From NCBI RefSeq assembly GCF_009496535.1, contig NZ_WIDL01000005.1, positions 62,001 through 126,000 on the forward strand: DNA of 64,000 bases. The letters are read 5' to 3'. A program made the translations under genes and the position numbers. Numbering within the stretch: position 1 is the first letter of the stretch; every line of letters begins with the position of its first letter. The DNA is from Stenotrophomonas sp. MYb238 (GTDB taxonomy: Bacteria > Pseudomonadota > Gammaproteobacteria > Xanthomonadales > Xanthomonadaceae). A model generated the notes under the pieces. The model saw only the letters and a list, made by a program, of their open reading frames with translations, was not told the origin of the DNA and ran no database searches. This document shows positions 54,058-63,937 of the stretch, piece after piece.

Positions 54058-54585
54058 ATGTCCCGCGTAGCCAAGAAGCCGATCAACCTGCCCAAGGGCG
54101 TTGAACTGAACATCCAGCCGGAATCCGTGAGCGTGAAGGGCCCGAAGGGCACCCTGTCGCTGAACAAGGCCGCTGGCGTTGAAATCACCATCGACAACGG
54201 CGTTGCCACGCTGAACCCGAAGGATGCGTCCTTCGATGCTCTGACCGGCACCGTCCGCGCGATCCTGGCCAACATGGTCAAGGGCGTGTCCGAAGGCTTC
54301 GAGAAGAAGCTGGAGCTGGTGGGCGTGGGTTACCGCGCCGCCATGCAGGGCAAGGACCTGAACCTGTCGCTGGGTTTCTCGCACCCCGTCGTGTTCGTGG
54401 CGCCGGAAGGCATCACCCTGGCCACCCCGACGCAGACGGAAATCGTCGTGCAGGGTGCGGACAAGCAGGTGGTCGGCGAAGTCGCCGCCAAGATCCGTGG
54501 CTACCGTCCGCCGGAACCCTACAAGGGCAAGGGTGTGAAGTACGCCGGTGAGAACATCATTCGCAAGGAAGCCAAGAAGGCCTAA
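54058..54585 (+). CDS. rplF: Ribosomal protein L6
   Basis: 50S protein near the sarcin-ricin loop. The 175 residues show the duplicated fold, with [39 protein letters not shown] and the C-terminal [15 protein letters not shown]. It lies 18 bp after rpsH. Confidence 0.98.
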   Translation: MSRVAKKPINLPKGVELNIQPESVSVKGPKGTLSLNKAAGVEITIDNGVATLNPKDASFDALTGTVRAILANMVKGVSEGFEKKLELVGVGYRAAMQGKDLNLSLGFSHPVVFVAPEGITLATPTQTEIVVQGADKQVVGEVAAKIRGYRPPEPYKGKGVKYAGENIIRKEAKKA

Positions 54586-54618
54586 TTCCTAGGTTTTCAG
54601 CTTTCGAGGATAAAGATC

Positions 54619-54972
54619 ATGAACAAGAACATCGCTCGCCTGCGTCGCGCCAAGTCGACCCGTTCGCACATCCGCACCCTGGGCGTGCCGCGCCTGTCGG
54701 TGCTGCGCACCGGCCAGCACCTGTACGCGCAGGTCTTCACCGCCGACGGCTCGAAGGTGCTGGCTGCCGCCAACACCACCCAGGCCGACGTCAAGGACGG
54801 CCTGAAGAACGGCAAGAACGCCGACGCCGCCGCCAAGGTCGGCCGCATCGTTGCCGAGCGCGCCAAGGCCGCCGGTGTCGAGAAGGTCGCCTTCGATCGT
54901 TCGGGCTACCGCTACCACGGCCGCATCAAGGCCCTGGCGGATGCCGCGCGCGAGGCCGGCCTGCAGTTCTAA
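54619..54972 (+). CDS. rplR: Ribosomal protein L18
   Basis: 5S rRNA-binding protein of the central protuberance. The 117 residues include [20 protein letters not shown] and [20 protein letters not shown] 160-bp gap with a stem-loop separates it from rpsE. Confidence 0.97.
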   Translation: MNKNIARLRRAKSTRSHIRTLGVPRLSVLRTGQHLYAQVFTADGSKVLAAANTTQADVKDGLKNGKNADAAAKVGRIVAERAKAAGVEKVAFDRSGYRYHGRIKALADAAREAGLQF

Positions 54973-54979
54973 GGGATCG

Positions 54980-55006
54980 GGGCAGGGGACTTCGGGTTCC
55001 CTGCCC
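54980..55006 (+). other. Stem-loop between rplR and rpsE
   Basis: GGGCAGGG (54980-54987) pairs with CCCTGCCC (54999-55006), and the stem continues inward for three more pairs. No T-run follows. The 160-bp gap is unusual, since these genes are normally almost adjacent. Confidence 0.5.
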
Positions 55007-55132
55007 ACCCGCTCGCCGGCCTGAGCGAGGCCGGACGGCGCCGTTCTTCTGCAGCGGCTCACCGGAACGACGTGTCATTCCACAACCATAAGCGGCCCTG
55101 AGCCGTACATACCCAACAACCAAGGAATCAAC

Positions 55133-55675
55133 ATGGCAGAAGAACGTCAGCAGCGGGGTCGCGACCGCGACCGCAACCGCGAAGAAAAGATCGACGACGG
55201 CATGATCGAGAAGCTGGTCGCGGTCAACCGCGTCAGCAAGACCGTCAAGGGTGGCCGCCAGTTCACCTTCACCGCCCTGACCGTGGTCGGCGACGGCGAA
55301 GGCAAGGTCGGTTTCGGCTATGGCAAGGCGCGCGAAGTGCCGGTCGCCATCCAGAAGTCGATGGAACAGGCCCGCAAGAACCTGGTCAGCGTGGACCTGC
55401 ACAACGGCACCCTGTGGCACACCGTCAAGGACGGCCACGGCGCGGCCCGCGTGTTCATGCAGCCGGCTTCGGAAGGTACCGGCGTGATCGCCGGCGGCGC
55501 CATGCGTGCCGTGCTCGAAGCGGTTGGCGTGAAGAACGTGCTGGCCAAGGCCACCGGCTCGCGCAACCCGATCAACCTGGTGCGCGCCACCGTGAAGGGT
55601 CTGGCGGGCATGCAGTCGCCGGCCCGCATCGCGGCCAAGCGCGGCAAGAAGGTGGAGGAACTCAACCATGGCTAA
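55133..55675 (+). CDS. rpsE: Ribosomal protein S5
   Basis: 30S accuracy protein at the mRNA entry. The 180 residues begin with a basic leader ([20 protein letters not shown]), then [20 protein letters not shown] and the spectinomycin-loop region, then [16 protein letters not shown]. Its end overlaps rpmD by 8 bp. Confidence 0.97.
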   Translation: MAEERQQRGRDRDRNREEKIDDGMIEKLVAVNRVSKTVKGGRQFTFTALTVVGDGEGKVGFGYGKAREVPVAIQKSMEQARKNLVSVDLHNGTLWHTVKDGHGAARVFMQPASEGTGVIAGGAMRAVLEAVGVKNVLAKATGSRNPINLVRATVKGLAGMQSPARIAAKRGKKVEELNHG

Positions 55676-55859
55676 TGAGTCCAACAAGACCGTGAAGGTG
55701 CGCCTGGTGCGCGGCCTGCGTGGAACCCAGTCGCGCCACCGCCTGTCGGTGCGTGCCCTGGGCCTGAACAAGCTCAACGATGTGCGTGAACTGAAGGACA
55801 GCCCGCAGGTCCGCGGCCTGATCAACAAGGTTCAGTACCTCGTCCAGGTTGAGGAGTAA
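55668..55859 (+). CDS. rpmD: Ribosomal protein L30
   Basis: 63-residue 50S protein. [20 protein letters not shown] and [20 protein letters not shown] are typical. The start overlaps the end of rpsE in another frame, suggesting coupled translation. Confidence 0.96.
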   Translation: MANESNKTVKVRLVRGLRGTQSRHRLSVRALGLNKLNDVRELKDSPQVRGLINKVQYLVQVEE

Positions 55860-55865
55860 TCGACC

Positions 55866-56309
55866 ATGACTCTGCGTCTCAATGAACTGAGCCCGGCACC
55901 GGGCGCCCGCACCGAGCGCACCCGCGTCGGTCGCGGTATCGGCTCCGGCCTGGGCAAGACCGCCGGCCGCGGCCACAAGGGTTCGTTCGCCCGCAAGGGT
56001 GGCGGCAAGATCAAGGCCGGCTTCGAAGGCGGCCAGACCCCGATGCAGCGCCGTCTGCCGAAGATCGGCTTCCGTTCGCCGATCGCCAAGGACACCGCTG
56101 AAGTGCTGCTGTACCAGCTGGACAAGCTGCCGGCCGGCGAGATCGATTTCGCCGCCCTGCGTGCCGCCAAGCTGGTCCCGAGCACCGCCAAGAAGGCCAA
56201 GATCGTCGTCAAGGGCGAACTGACCAAGGCGTTCACCCTGAAGGGCGTTGCCGCCACGGCCGGTGCCAAGGCCGCGATCGAAGCTGCCGGCGGCAGCGTA
56301 CAGGAGTAA
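55866..56309 (+). CDS. rplO: Ribosomal protein L15
   Basis: Late-assembling 50S protein of 147 residues. [40 protein letters not shown] and [17 protein letters not shown] are seen. secY starts 7 bp later. Confidence 0.98.
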   Translation: MTLRLNELSPAPGARTERTRVGRGIGSGLGKTAGRGHKGSFARKGGGKIKAGFEGGQTPMQRRLPKIGFRSPIAKDTAEVLLYQLDKLPAGEIDFAALRAAKLVPSTAKKAKIVVKGELTKAFTLKGVAATAGAKAAIEAAGGSVQE

Positions 56310-56316
56310 CTGGAAC

Positions 56317-57672
56317 ATGGCGCAAGCTGGCATCGGTAACCTCGCGGGCGGAATGGGCAAGTTCACTGAACTTCGCCAGCGTCTTCTGTTCGTAGTCGGG
56401 GCATTGCTCGTCTATCGCATCGGCTGCTACGTGCCGGTGCCGGGCGTCAATCCCGATGCCATGCTTGCGCTGATGCAGGCGCAGGGCGGCGGAATCGTGG
56501 ACATGTTCAACATGTTCTCGGGCGGCGCCCTGCACCGTTTCAGCATCTTCGCCTTGAACGTGATGCCGTACATCTCGGCATCGATCGTGATGCAGCTGGC
56601 GGTCCACATCTTCCCGGCCCTGAAAGCCATGCAGAAGGAAGGCGAGTCCGGACGCCGCAAGATCACCCAGTATTCGCGCATCGGCGCGGTGCTGCTGGCT
56701 ATCGTGCAGGGCGGTTCGATCGCCCTGGCGCTGCAGAACCAGCTGTCGCCGGGCGGCGCGCCGGTCGTCTACGCGCCGGGCATGGGCTTCGTGCTCACCG
56801 CGGTGGTCGCGCTGACCGCCGGTACCATCTTCCTGATGTGGGTCGGCGAGCAGGTGACCGAGCGCGGCATCGGCAACGGCGTCTCGCTGATCATCTTCGC
56901 CGGCATCGTCGCCGGCCTGCCGGCGGCGGTCATCCACACCGTGGAAGCCTACCGCGACGGCAACATGAGCTTCATCTCGCTGCTGCTGATCGTCATCGTG
57001 GTGCTGGCGTTCACCTATTTCGTGGTGTTCGTCGAGCGCGGCCAGCGCCGCATCACGGTCAACTACGCGCGCCGCCAGGGCGGTCGCAACGCGTACATGA
57101 ACCAGACCTCGTTCCTGCCGCTGAAGCTGAACATGGCGGGCGTGATCCCGGCCATCTTCGCGTCCAGCATCCTGGCCTTCCCGGCCACGCTGGCGATGTG
57201 GTCCGGCCAGGCCAGCTCGGCTACCTGGCTGCAGAAGGTGGCCAATGCGCTGGGCCCGGGCGAGCCGCTGCACATGATCGTGTTCGCCGCGCTGATCACC
57301 GGTTTCGCGTTCTTCTATACCGCGCTGGTGTTCAACTCGCAGGAAACGGCCGACAACCTGAAGAAGTCGGGCGCGCTGATCCCGGGCATCCGTCCGGGCA
57401 AGGCCACCGCCGAGTACATCGACGGCGTGCTGACCCGCCTGACCGCCGCCGGCTCGCTGTACCTGGTGATCGTCTGCCTGCTGCCGGAGCTGATGCGCAC
57501 GCAGCTGAACGCCTCGTTCTACTTCGGCGGCACCTCGCTGCTGATCGTGGTGGTGGTGGTGATGGACTTCATCGCCCAAGTGCAGGCGCACCTGATGTCG
57601 CAACAGTACGAGAGCCTGCTGAAGAAGGCGAACCTGAAGGGCGGCAACCGCGGCGGTTTTGCGCGCGGCTGA
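56317..57672 (+). CDS. secY: Preprotein translocase subunit SecY
   Basis: Channel subunit of the Sec translocon in the inner membrane. The 451 residues include about ten membrane segments, the plug region after [28 protein letters not shown], and the SecA-contacting loop [23 protein letters not shown] 56317 was chosen from the N-terminus [20 protein letters not shown]. No rpmJ follows, unlike in E. coli. Confidence 0.97.
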   Translation: MAQAGIGNLAGGMGKFTELRQRLLFVVGALLVYRIGCYVPVPGVNPDAMLALMQAQGGGIVDMFNMFSGGALHRFSIFALNVMPYISASIVMQLAVHIFPALKAMQKEGESGRRKITQYSRIGAVLLAIVQGGSIALALQNQLSPGGAPVVYAPGMGFVLTAVVALTAGTIFLMWVGEQVTERGIGNGVSLIIFAGIVAGLPAAVIHTVEAYRDGNMSFISLLLIVIVVLAFTYFVVFVERGQRRITVNYARRQGGRNAYMNQTSFLPLKLNMAGVIPAIFASSILAFPATLAMWSGQASSATWLQKVANALGPGEPLHMIVFAALITGFAFFYTALVFNSQETADNLKKSGALIPGIRPGKATAEYIDGVLTRLTAAGSLYLVIVCLLPELMRTQLNASFYFGGTSLLIVVVVVMDFIAQVQAHLMSQQYESLLKKANLKGGNRGGFARG

Positions 57673-58021
57673 TTCACCCGCTATACTTTCCGCTTCATAG
57701 CGCGAAGCGCCGCCCCGGTTCCCGGGGCAGGCCTTCAAGACAGAAGGGCGGCCCCCGCAGCGGTCTCGGGTGGGGGTGCGATGTGGTTGTTCCGCGCGGG
57801 AGTAGCGCGGGCGGCTCGGAGAGCGATCTCCCTGCCAGGCACATCCGGCGCCGGAGCATGGGCACACTCCCCACGCCGGGTCCATGGAACCTTGTGTTCC
57901 ACGGACTTCCAAGCAAACCGAGGCCTTGTTAGAATCGCTAGTTCACTTTTTTGATCCATCCTGCCGGAATGGCGCGCCACGCGGTGCGCATTCGGCCATC
58001 ACTCAGCTGGAGAACCGCGTC
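57673..58021 (+). promoter_or_regulatory. secY-rpsM spacer with candidate alpha-operon promoter
   Basis: A 349-bp gap without a gene. It contains a stem-loop GCCCCGG/CCGGGGC (57710-57726, no T-run), a TATACT (57680-57685), and near the 3' end TTCCAA (57907-57912) with TAGAAT (57930-57935) at 17-bp spacing, which is the better candidate for a promoter of rpsM-rpsK-rpsD-rpoA-rplQ. Confidence 0.45.
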
Positions 58022-58378
58022 ATGGCGCGTATTGCAGGCGTCAACCTGCCAGCCCAGAAGCATGTCTGGGTCGGGTTGCAAAGCATTTACGGCATCGGCC
58101 GTACCCGCTCGAAGAAGGTCTGCGAAGCCGCAGGCGTCACTTCGACCACCAAGATCCGCGACCTGTCGGAGCCGGAAATCGACCGTCTGCGCCTCGAAGT
58201 GGGCAAGTACATCGTCGAAGGCGACCTGCGTCGTGAAGTCGGCATCGCCATCAAGCGCCTGATGGACCTGGGCTGCTACCGCGGCCTGCGTCACCGTCGC
58301 GGCCTGCCGCTGCGTGGTCAGCGCACCAAGACCAATGCCCGTACCCGCAAGGGTCCGCGCAAGGCGCTTAAGAAGTAA
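58022..58378 (+). CDS. rpsM: Ribosomal protein S13
   Basis: 30S head protein that touches the P-site tRNA. The 118 residues show [58 protein letters not shown] and a basic tail. The frame is open upstream but without a plausible start. It opens the alpha operon. Confidence 0.98.
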   Translation: MARIAGVNLPAQKHVWVGLQSIYGIGRTRSKKVCEAAGVTSTTKIRDLSEPEIDRLRLEVGKYIVEGDLRREVGIAIKRLMDLGCYRGLRHRRGLPLRGQRTKTNARTRKGPRKALKK

Positions 58379-58391
58379 GGGACCCTAGAAA

Positions 58392-58784
58392 ATGGCTAAG
58401 CCCGCTGCTGCTAAGACCAAGAAGAAGATCAAGCGCGTCATCACCGACGGCGTCGCCCACGTCCACGCTTCTTTCAACAACACCATCGTGACCATCACCG
58501 ACCGCCAGGGCAATGCACTGTCCTGGGCGACCTCCGGTGGTGCCGGCTTCCGCGGTTCGCGCAAGTCGACCCCGTTCGCCGCGCAGGTCGCCGCCGAAAA
58601 GGCCGGCAAGGCCGCGCTGGACTACGGCGTGAAGTCGCTGGAAGTCCGTATCAAGGGTCCGGGTCCGGGCCGTGAGTCGGCCGTGCGTTCGTTGAACAAC
58701 GTCGGCTACAAGATCACCAACATCATCGACGTGACGCCTATCCCGCACAACGGGTGCCGTCCGCCGAAGAAGCGTCGCGTCTAA
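58392..58784 (+). CDS. rpsK: Ribosomal protein S11
   Basis: 30S platform protein of 130 residues. [40 protein letters not shown] and the C-terminal [15 protein letters not shown] are conserved. It lies 13 bp after rpsM. Confidence 0.98.
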   Translation: MAKPAAAKTKKKIKRVITDGVAHVHASFNNTIVTITDRQGNALSWATSGGAGFRGSRKSTPFAAQVAAEKAGKAALDYGVKSLEVRIKGPGPGRESAVRSLNNVGYKITNIIDVTPIPHNGCRPPKKRRV

Positions 58785-58798
58785 AGGAGCGATAAGAA

Positions 58799-59428
58799 AT
58801 GGCTCGTTATATCGGTCCTACCTGTAAGCTCGCCCGTCGCGAAGGCGCCGACCTGTCGCTGAAGAGCCCCGCCCGCGCGCTGGACTCCAAGTGCAAGCTG
58901 GAGCAGAAGCCCGGCCAGCACGGCGCTACCGCCCGCAAGGGCAAGCTGTCCGACTACGCCACCCAGCTGCGCGAGAAGCAGAAGGTCAAGCGCATCTACG
59001 GCCTGCTGGAGCGCCAGTTCCGCAACTACTACAAGAAGGCCTCGACCAAGAAGGGCAACACCGGCGAGAACCTGCTGCAGCTGCTGGAAACCCGCCTGGA
59101 CAACGTCGTCTACCGCATGGGCTTCGCCGTGACCCGCCCGGCCGCGCGCCAGCTGGTCTCGCACCGCGGCGTCACCGTGAACGGCAAGTCGGTCAACCTG
59201 GCTTCGTACCAGGTCAAGGCCGGCGACGCGATCGCCCTGTCCGAGAAGGCTGCCAAGCAGCTGCGCGTGCAGGAAGCCCTGACCATCGCCGAACAGCATG
59301 ACCTGAGCCCGTCGTGGGTCGAAGTCGATTCGAAGAAGTTCAGCGGCGTGTTCAAGGCCGTGCCGGATCGCGCCGACCTGCCGGCGGACATCAACGAAGC
59401 GCTGATCGTCGAGCTGTACTCGAAGTAA
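58799..59428 (+). CDS. rpsD: Ribosomal protein S4
   Basis: Primary 16S rRNA-binding protein; in E. coli it represses the alpha operon. The 209 residues show [20 protein letters not shown] and the S4 domain ([37 protein letters not shown]). It is the zinc-free form (a single N-terminal Cys pair is absent). Confidence 0.97.
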   Translation: MARYIGPTCKLARREGADLSLKSPARALDSKCKLEQKPGQHGATARKGKLSDYATQLREKQKVKRIYGLLERQFRNYYKKASTKKGNTGENLLQLLETRLDNVVYRMGFAVTRPAARQLVSHRGVTVNGKSVNLASYQVKAGDAIALSEKAAKQLRVQEALTIAEQHDLSPSWVEVDSKKFSGVFKAVPDRADLPADINEALIVELYSK

Positions 59429-59439
59429 TTCACATTGGA

Positions 59440-59465
59440 GAACCCCCGGCGACGGCCGGGGGTTC
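59440..59465 (+). other. 11-bp stem-loop between rpsD and rpoA
   Basis: AACCCCCGGC (59441-59450) is fully complementary to GCCGGGGGTT (59455-59464), extended by G59440-C59465. No T-run follows; the rpoA ribosome-binding site (AGGAG) lies 5-9 bp after it. It may tune rpoA expression relative to rpsD. Confidence 0.55.
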
Positions 59466-59483
59466 ACTAGGAGAACCCGCAAC

Positions 59484-60482
59484 ATGACGGTTACCGCCAA
59501 CCAGGTTCTGCGTCCCCGCGGTCCGCAGATCGAACGCCTTACCGACACCCGCGCCAAGGTCGTTATCGAGCCCTTGGAGCGGGGTTACGGGCATACGCTG
59601 GGCAACGCCCTGCGTCGCGTGCTGCTGTCGTCCATCCCGGGCTTCGCCATCACGGAAGTCGAGATCGACGGCGTGCTGCATGAGTACACCACGGTCGAAG
59701 GGCTGCAGGAGGACGTGCTCGAAGTCCTGCTCAACCTGAAGGACGTGGCCATCCGCATGCATTCGGGCGACAGCGCCACCATCTCCCTGTCCAAGCAGGG
59801 TCCGGGTGTGGTGACTGCCGCCGACATCAAGGTCGACCACAACGTCGAAGTCCTCAACGGCGAGCAGATCATCTGCAACCTGACCAAGGACACGGCGATC
59901 AACATGCGCCTGAAGGTCGAGCGTGGCTTCGGCTACCAGCCGGCGGCCTCGCGCCGTCGTCCCGACGAAGAAACCCGCGCCATCGGCCGTCTGGTCCTGG
60001 ACGCCTCGTTCTCGCCGGTCCGCCGCGTCGCCTATGCCGTGGAAGCGGCCCGCGTCGAGCAGCGCACCGACCTGGACAAGCTGGTCATCGACATCGAGAC
60101 CAACGGCACGATCGACGCCGAGGAAGCCGTGCGCACCGCCGCCGACATCCTCAGCGACCAGCTGTCGGTGTTCGGCGACTTCACCCACCGCGACCGCGGT
60201 GCGGCCAAGCCGGCCAACAACGGCGTGGATCCGGTGCTGCTGCGCCCGATCGACGACCTGGAGCTGACCGTGCGTTCGGCCAACTGCCTGAAGGCCGAGA
60301 GCATCTACTACATCGGCGATCTGATCCAGAAGACCGAAGTGGAACTGCTCAAGACCCCGAACCTCGGCAAGAAGTCGCTGACCGAGATCAAGGAAGTGCT
60401 GGCCCAGCGTGGCCTGTCGCTCGGCATGAAGCTGGAGAACTGGCCGCCGGCCGGCGTCTCCGCCCACGGCATGCTGGGTTGA
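59484..60482 (+). CDS. rpoA: RNA polymerase alpha subunit
   Basis: Assembly platform of RNA polymerase and target of activators and UP elements. The 332 residues contain the N-terminal dimerisation domain ([36 protein letters not shown]) and the C-terminal DNA-binding domain ([36 protein letters not shown]). The 193-bp gap to rplQ is longer than usual. Confidence 0.98.
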   Translation: MTVTANQVLRPRGPQIERLTDTRAKVVIEPLERGYGHTLGNALRRVLLSSIPGFAITEVEIDGVLHEYTTVEGLQEDVLEVLLNLKDVAIRMHSGDSATISLSKQGPGVVTAADIKVDHNVEVLNGEQIICNLTKDTAINMRLKVERGFGYQPAASRRRPDEETRAIGRLVLDASFSPVRRVAYAVEAARVEQRTDLDKLVIDIETNGTIDAEEAVRTAADILSDQLSVFGDFTHRDRGAAKPANNGVDPVLLRPIDDLELTVRSANCLKAESIYYIGDLIQKTEVELLKTPNLGKKSLTEIKEVLAQRGLSLGMKLENWPPAGVSAHGMLG

Positions 60483-60675
60483 TGGCAGCATCTGTTCCTC
60501 CGCATGGGTGACCATGCGGGGGAATGCTGCAGGCAGTACCCGCGCCGACGGCTTCAAAGCCGCGGCGCCGGTCGTCCACGGAAAGGGCGGCCAGGACCAT
60601 CCGCAGTCCACAGCAGCAACGCCAGGATGGCGACAACGAAGTCCAACGAACCATCATTGACCAAGGAATAGACCC

Positions 60676-61062
60676 ATGCGCCACCAGAAGTCGGGCCGCA
60701 AGTTCAGCCGCACCAGCGCCCACCGCGAAGCGATGTTCAAGAACATGGCCGCCTCGCTGTTCAAGCACGAACTGATCAAGACCACCCTGCCCAAGGCCAA
60801 GGAACTGCGCCGCGTCGCCGAGCCGCTGATCACCCTGGCCAAGGTCGACTCCGTCGCCAACCGCCGCCTGGCGTTCGCCCGCCTGCGCGACAAGGAAGCC
60901 GTCGGCAACCTGTTCACCATCCTCGGCCCGCGCTACGCCACCCGTCCGGGCGGCTACCTGCGCCTGCTGAAGTGCGGCTTCCGCGCCGGCGACAACGCGC
61001 CGATGGCCTACGTCGAGCTGGTGGATCGCCCGGCTGCCGTTGCCGAGGAAGTGGCCGAGTAA
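60676..61062 (+). CDS. rplQ: Ribosomal protein L17
   Basis: 50S protein at the tunnel exit; last gene of the alpha operon. The 128 residues show [40 protein letters not shown] and [20 protein letters not shown]. Its terminator is the first of three tandem copies downstream. Confidence 0.98.
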   Translation: MRHQKSGRKFSRTSAHREAMFKNMAASLFKHELIKTTLPKAKELRRVAEPLITLAKVDSVANRRLAFARLRDKEAVGNLFTILGPRYATRPGGYLRLLKCGFRAGDNAPMAYVELVDRPAAVAEEVAE

Positions 61063-61078
61063 TCGCGCCTTCCGCGAC

Positions 61079-61720
61079 AAAGATGCAAACGAGAACCCGG
61101 CCCTGGCCGGGTTTTTCGTTTCTGACGGATCTGCGACGGCCTCGGAGCGGCGATGTATCGCGCGCCTGGGGGAAAGCCGGGGCCGTTGGCGGGCAGCGAC
61201 AGGCCGTCCATTGAGGTTCTGGGGAGTTGTCGAACGGCTGAGCTGTCGGACGGCGACGGCTGCCGGATCCGGCTGCGAATGCGCTGTCGTCGTCGCGGCG
61301 GGCATGCGCGAAAGATGCAAACGAGAATCCGGCCCTGGCCGGTATTTTCGTTTCCGGCGGACCCGCGACGGTCCCGGAGCAGCGATGTATCGCGCGCCTG
61401 CGGGAAGCTGGTGCCGCTGGCGGGCGGCTGCAGGCCGTCCATCGATATTCCGGGGAATTGTCGGACGGCTGCCGGATAGGCTGCGGATGCCTGTCGTCGT
61501 GGCGGGCATACGCGAAAGATGCAAACGAGAACCCTACTTTGGCCGGTTTTTTCGTTTCTGGCGGATCCGCGACGGCCTTGGAGCGGCGATGTATCGCGCG
61601 CCTGCGGGAAAGCCGGGGCCGCTGGCGGGCAGCTGTAGGCCGTCCATCGAGATTCGGGGGAGTTGTCGGACGGTTGCCGGATCTGGCTGCAGATGCCACT
61701 GTCGTCGCAGCGGACATGCG
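61079..61720 (+). repeat. Three diverged tandem copies of a terminator-bearing unit
   Basis: Copies run about 61079-61310, 61311-61514 and 61515-61720. Each begins AAAGATGCAAACGAGAA, goes on to the terminator region, TTTTCGTTTC, then GATGTATCGCGCGCCTG, CAGGCCGTCCAT or close variant, and ends with a GTCGTCG stretch and a GGCATGCGCG-like or ACATGCG sequence. In copy 2 the terminator stem is shorter (CCGGCC/GGCCGG); in copy 3 the left arm has changed (CCTACT) and the hairpin is lost. Copy 1 has an extra internal duplication, which explains its greater length. The rest of 61721-61833 shows no gene. Confidence 0.9.
61094..61116 (+). terminator. Intrinsic terminator of the alpha operon
   Basis: AACCCGGCC (61094-61102), loop CT, GGCCGGGTT (61105-61113), then TTT. 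It lies in the first copy of the tandem repeat unit, 31 bp after the rplQ stop. Confidence 0.88.
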
Positions 61721-61807
61721 AGCCGCGCGTTGGAACCCAGGCCGGGGCTTATGCGGCATCGTCATGCCCCGCGGTGCTGCCGCGCGGCGGCGGGCCTGCT
61801 ACGCTTG

Positions 61808-61824
61808 CCGGATCATTGATCCGG
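61808..61824 (+). promoter_or_regulatory. Perfect palindrome before dsbB
   Basis: CCGGATCA-T-TGATCCGG, 17 bp, ends 9 bp before the dsbB start codon. It may be an operator or an RNA hairpin covering the translation start. Confidence 0.45.
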
Positions 61825-61833
61825 GATGACGTG

Positions 61834-62349
61834 ATGAATCCTTTGCGGTGGAGTTTCCGCGCGCAGTGCCTGCTGGGTTTCCTGGCATGCGCCGGCCTTC
61901 TGGCGTTCGCGATCTACATGCAGTTGAAGATGGGGCTGGAGCCTTGCCCGTTGTGCATCTTCCAACGCATCGCCTTCGCCGCGCTGGGCCTGGTGTTCCT
62001 GCTGGGCGCGCTGCATGGTCCGTCGTCGCGCGGCGGCCGCAGCCTGTATGGCGTGCTGGCGTTCGTCGCCGCGGCCGTGGGCGCCGGCATCGCCGGGCGC
62101 CACGTCTACGTGCAGCTGCTGCCGAAGGACCTGGGCAGCAGCTGCGGTCCGCCGCTGGGTTTCCTCAGCGAGACCATGGGGCCGTTCGAGGTGTTCCGCA
62201 CCGTACTCACCGGCACCGGCGACTGCGGCAACATCGACTGGACGTTCCTGGGCCTGAGCATGCCGATGTGGAGCCTGGTGTGGTTCGCGCTGCTTGCCAT
62301 CTGGGCGCTGTATGCCGGCCTGCGCGCGCGCAGGACGCGCCTGTTCTGA
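61834..62349 (+). CDS. dsbB: Disulfide bond formation protein DsbB
   Basis: Inner-membrane quinone reductase that reoxidises periplasmic DsbA. The 171 residues contain four predicted membrane helices and the two essential Cys pairs: Cys38/Cys41 (EPCPLC) and Cys104/Cys131 (SSCGPP and GDCGNIDW). Arg45 (FQR), near the quinone site, is present. ATG 61834 was chosen; the frame is open back into the repeats. Confidence 0.95.
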   Translation: MNPLRWSFRAQCLLGFLACAGLLAFAIYMQLKMGLEPCPLCIFQRIAFAALGLVFLLGALHGPSSRGGRSLYGVLAFVAAAVGAGIAGRHVYVQLLPKDLGSSCGPPLGFLSETMGPFEVFRTVLTGTGDCGNIDWTFLGLSMPMWSLVWFALLAIWALYAGLRARRTRLF

Positions 62350-62385
62350 TTCCCCGATTCCCCCACGCATCGCAACGGTAACCGC

Positions 62386-63768
62386 ATGAACCTGTCCCAC
62401 TCCTTGTCCCCGGCCGCCTCCGCATCGAACTGGGCGCCGGACAGCTGGCGTGGGCGGCCTGCGCTGCAGATGCCGACCTATCCCGATCCGCAGGCGCTGG
62501 AAGCGGCGCTGGCGCAGCTGCGCCAGCTGCCGCCGCTGGTGACGTCGTGGGAGATCCTCGCGCTCAAGCAGCAACTGGCCGAGGCGCAGGAGGGCCGGCG
62601 CTTCCTGTTGCAGGGCGGCGATTGCGCGGAGAACTTCGCCGATTGCGAATCCGGCACGATCTCCAACCGGCTCAAGGTGCTGCTGCAGATGAGCCTGGTG
62701 CTGGTGCACGGGCTGCGCAAGCCGGTGATACGGGTCGGGCGCTTCGCCGGGCAGTACGCCAAGCCGCGTTCGGCCGATACCGAAACGCGCGACGGGGTGA
62801 CCCTGCCCAGCTATCGCGGCGACGTGATCAACGCGCCCGAGTTCACCGAGGCCGCGCGCGTGCCCGACCCGCAGCGCATGATCGTCGCGCATTCGCGGTC
62901 GGCGCTGACGATGAACTTCGTGCGCGCGCTGATCGACGGCGGTTTCGCCGACCTGCACCATCCCGAGTACTGGAACCTGAGCTGGATGGGCTGCTCGCCG
63001 CTGGCGGCGGAGTACCAGAAGATGGTCGGTTCCATCGGCGATGCGGTGCGCTTCATGGAGACCCTGTCCGGCGCCCAGGTGCACAACCTCAACCGGGTCG
63101 ATTTCTACACCTCGCACGAAGCGCTGCTGCTGCCCTACGAGCAGGCGTTGACCCGGCAGGTGCCGCGCCAGCACGGCTGGTTCAACCTGAGCACGCACTA
63201 CCCTTGGATCGGCATGCGTACCGCGGCGCTGGAAGGCGCGCACGTGGAGTACCTGCGCGGCGTGCGCAACCCGATCGCGATCAAGGTCGGGCCGTCGGTG
63301 CAGCCGGACCAGCTGCTGCGCCTGATCGACGCGCTCAATCCCGACGACGAGCCGGGCCGGCTGAGCTTCATCCATCGCATGGGCGCTGCGCAGATCGCGG
63401 AAAAGCTGCCGCCGCTGCTGGACGCGGTGAAGCGCGACGGCCGCCGCGTGCTGTGGGTGTGCGATGCGATGCACGGCAATACCGAGAGCACCAGCAACGG
63501 CTACAAGACCCGCCGTTTCGACAACGTCCTGGCTGAGGTCGAGGCTTCGTTCGACCTGCACGCCGCGGCCGGCACGCGGCTGGGCGGCGTGCACCTGGAA
63601 CTGACCGGCGAGGACGTGACCGAGTGCACCGGCGGCGCCCGCGAGCTGACGGACCGCGACCTGGAGCGCGCCTATCGTTCGACGGTCGACCCCCGACTGA
63701 ACTACGAGCAGTCGCTGGAGATCGCGATGGCGATCGTGCGCAAGCGGCAGCAGGCGCCGGAAGCCTAG
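62386..63768 (+). CDS. Class II (plant-type) DAHP synthase
   Basis: First enzyme of aromatic amino-acid synthesis: phosphoenolpyruvate plus erythrose 4-phosphate to DAHP. The 460 residues match the plant-type class. Visible are FLLQGGDCAENFADC, VIRVGRFAGQYAKPRS, LNRVDFYTSHEALLLPYE, GMRTAALEGAHVEYLRGVRN, VKVGP-like IKVGPSV and CDAMHGNT, which hold the substrate- and metal-binding residues (Cys in GDCAENF, His in MHGNT). It lacks the N-terminal extension of the mycobacterial allosteric enzyme. Xanthomonadaceae commonly have this class. Confidence 0.93.
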   Translation: MNLSHSLSPAASASNWAPDSWRGRPALQMPTYPDPQALEAALAQLRQLPPLVTSWEILALKQQLAEAQEGRRFLLQGGDCAENFADCESGTISNRLKVLLQMSLVLVHGLRKPVIRVGRFAGQYAKPRSADTETRDGVTLPSYRGDVINAPEFTEAARVPDPQRMIVAHSRSALTMNFVRALIDGGFADLHHPEYWNLSWMGCSPLAAEYQKMVGSIGDAVRFMETLSGAQVHNLNRVDFYTSHEALLLPYEQALTRQVPRQHGWFNLSTHYPWIGMRTAALEGAHVEYLRGVRNPIAIKVGPSVQPDQLLRLIDALNPDDEPGRLSFIHRMGAAQIAEKLPPLLDAVKRDGRRVLWVCDAMHGNTESTSNGYKTRRFDNVLAEVEASFDLHAAAGTRLGGVHLELTGEDVTECTGGARELTDRDLERAYRSTVDPRLNYEQSLEIAMAIVRKRQQAPEA

Positions 63769-63937
63769 CCTCCGGCAAGGCGTGGCGGACGCCGCGGGCG
63801 CACGCGGAACGAAAGCGCATCCGCAGGACAGGAGAAGGATGGCCGAAAGCGGCCCGCCTGCGGCATGACATCGCGATCATGCCGCCTGGCGCATCATGCG
63901 CGGCACATCCGTTCGTCTCCCCGGAGGATACGCATCG

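Noticed and set aside
61079-61720. CRISPR array
   Set aside because: The units are over 200 bp, diverged along their length, and have no short repeat/spacer pattern or cas genes.
61040-61829. Long open frames over the tandem repeats, giving repeated peptides
   Set aside because: The peptide repeats only reflect the DNA repeats; the frames run through a terminator, are Arg/Gly-rich and lack a ribosome-binding site.
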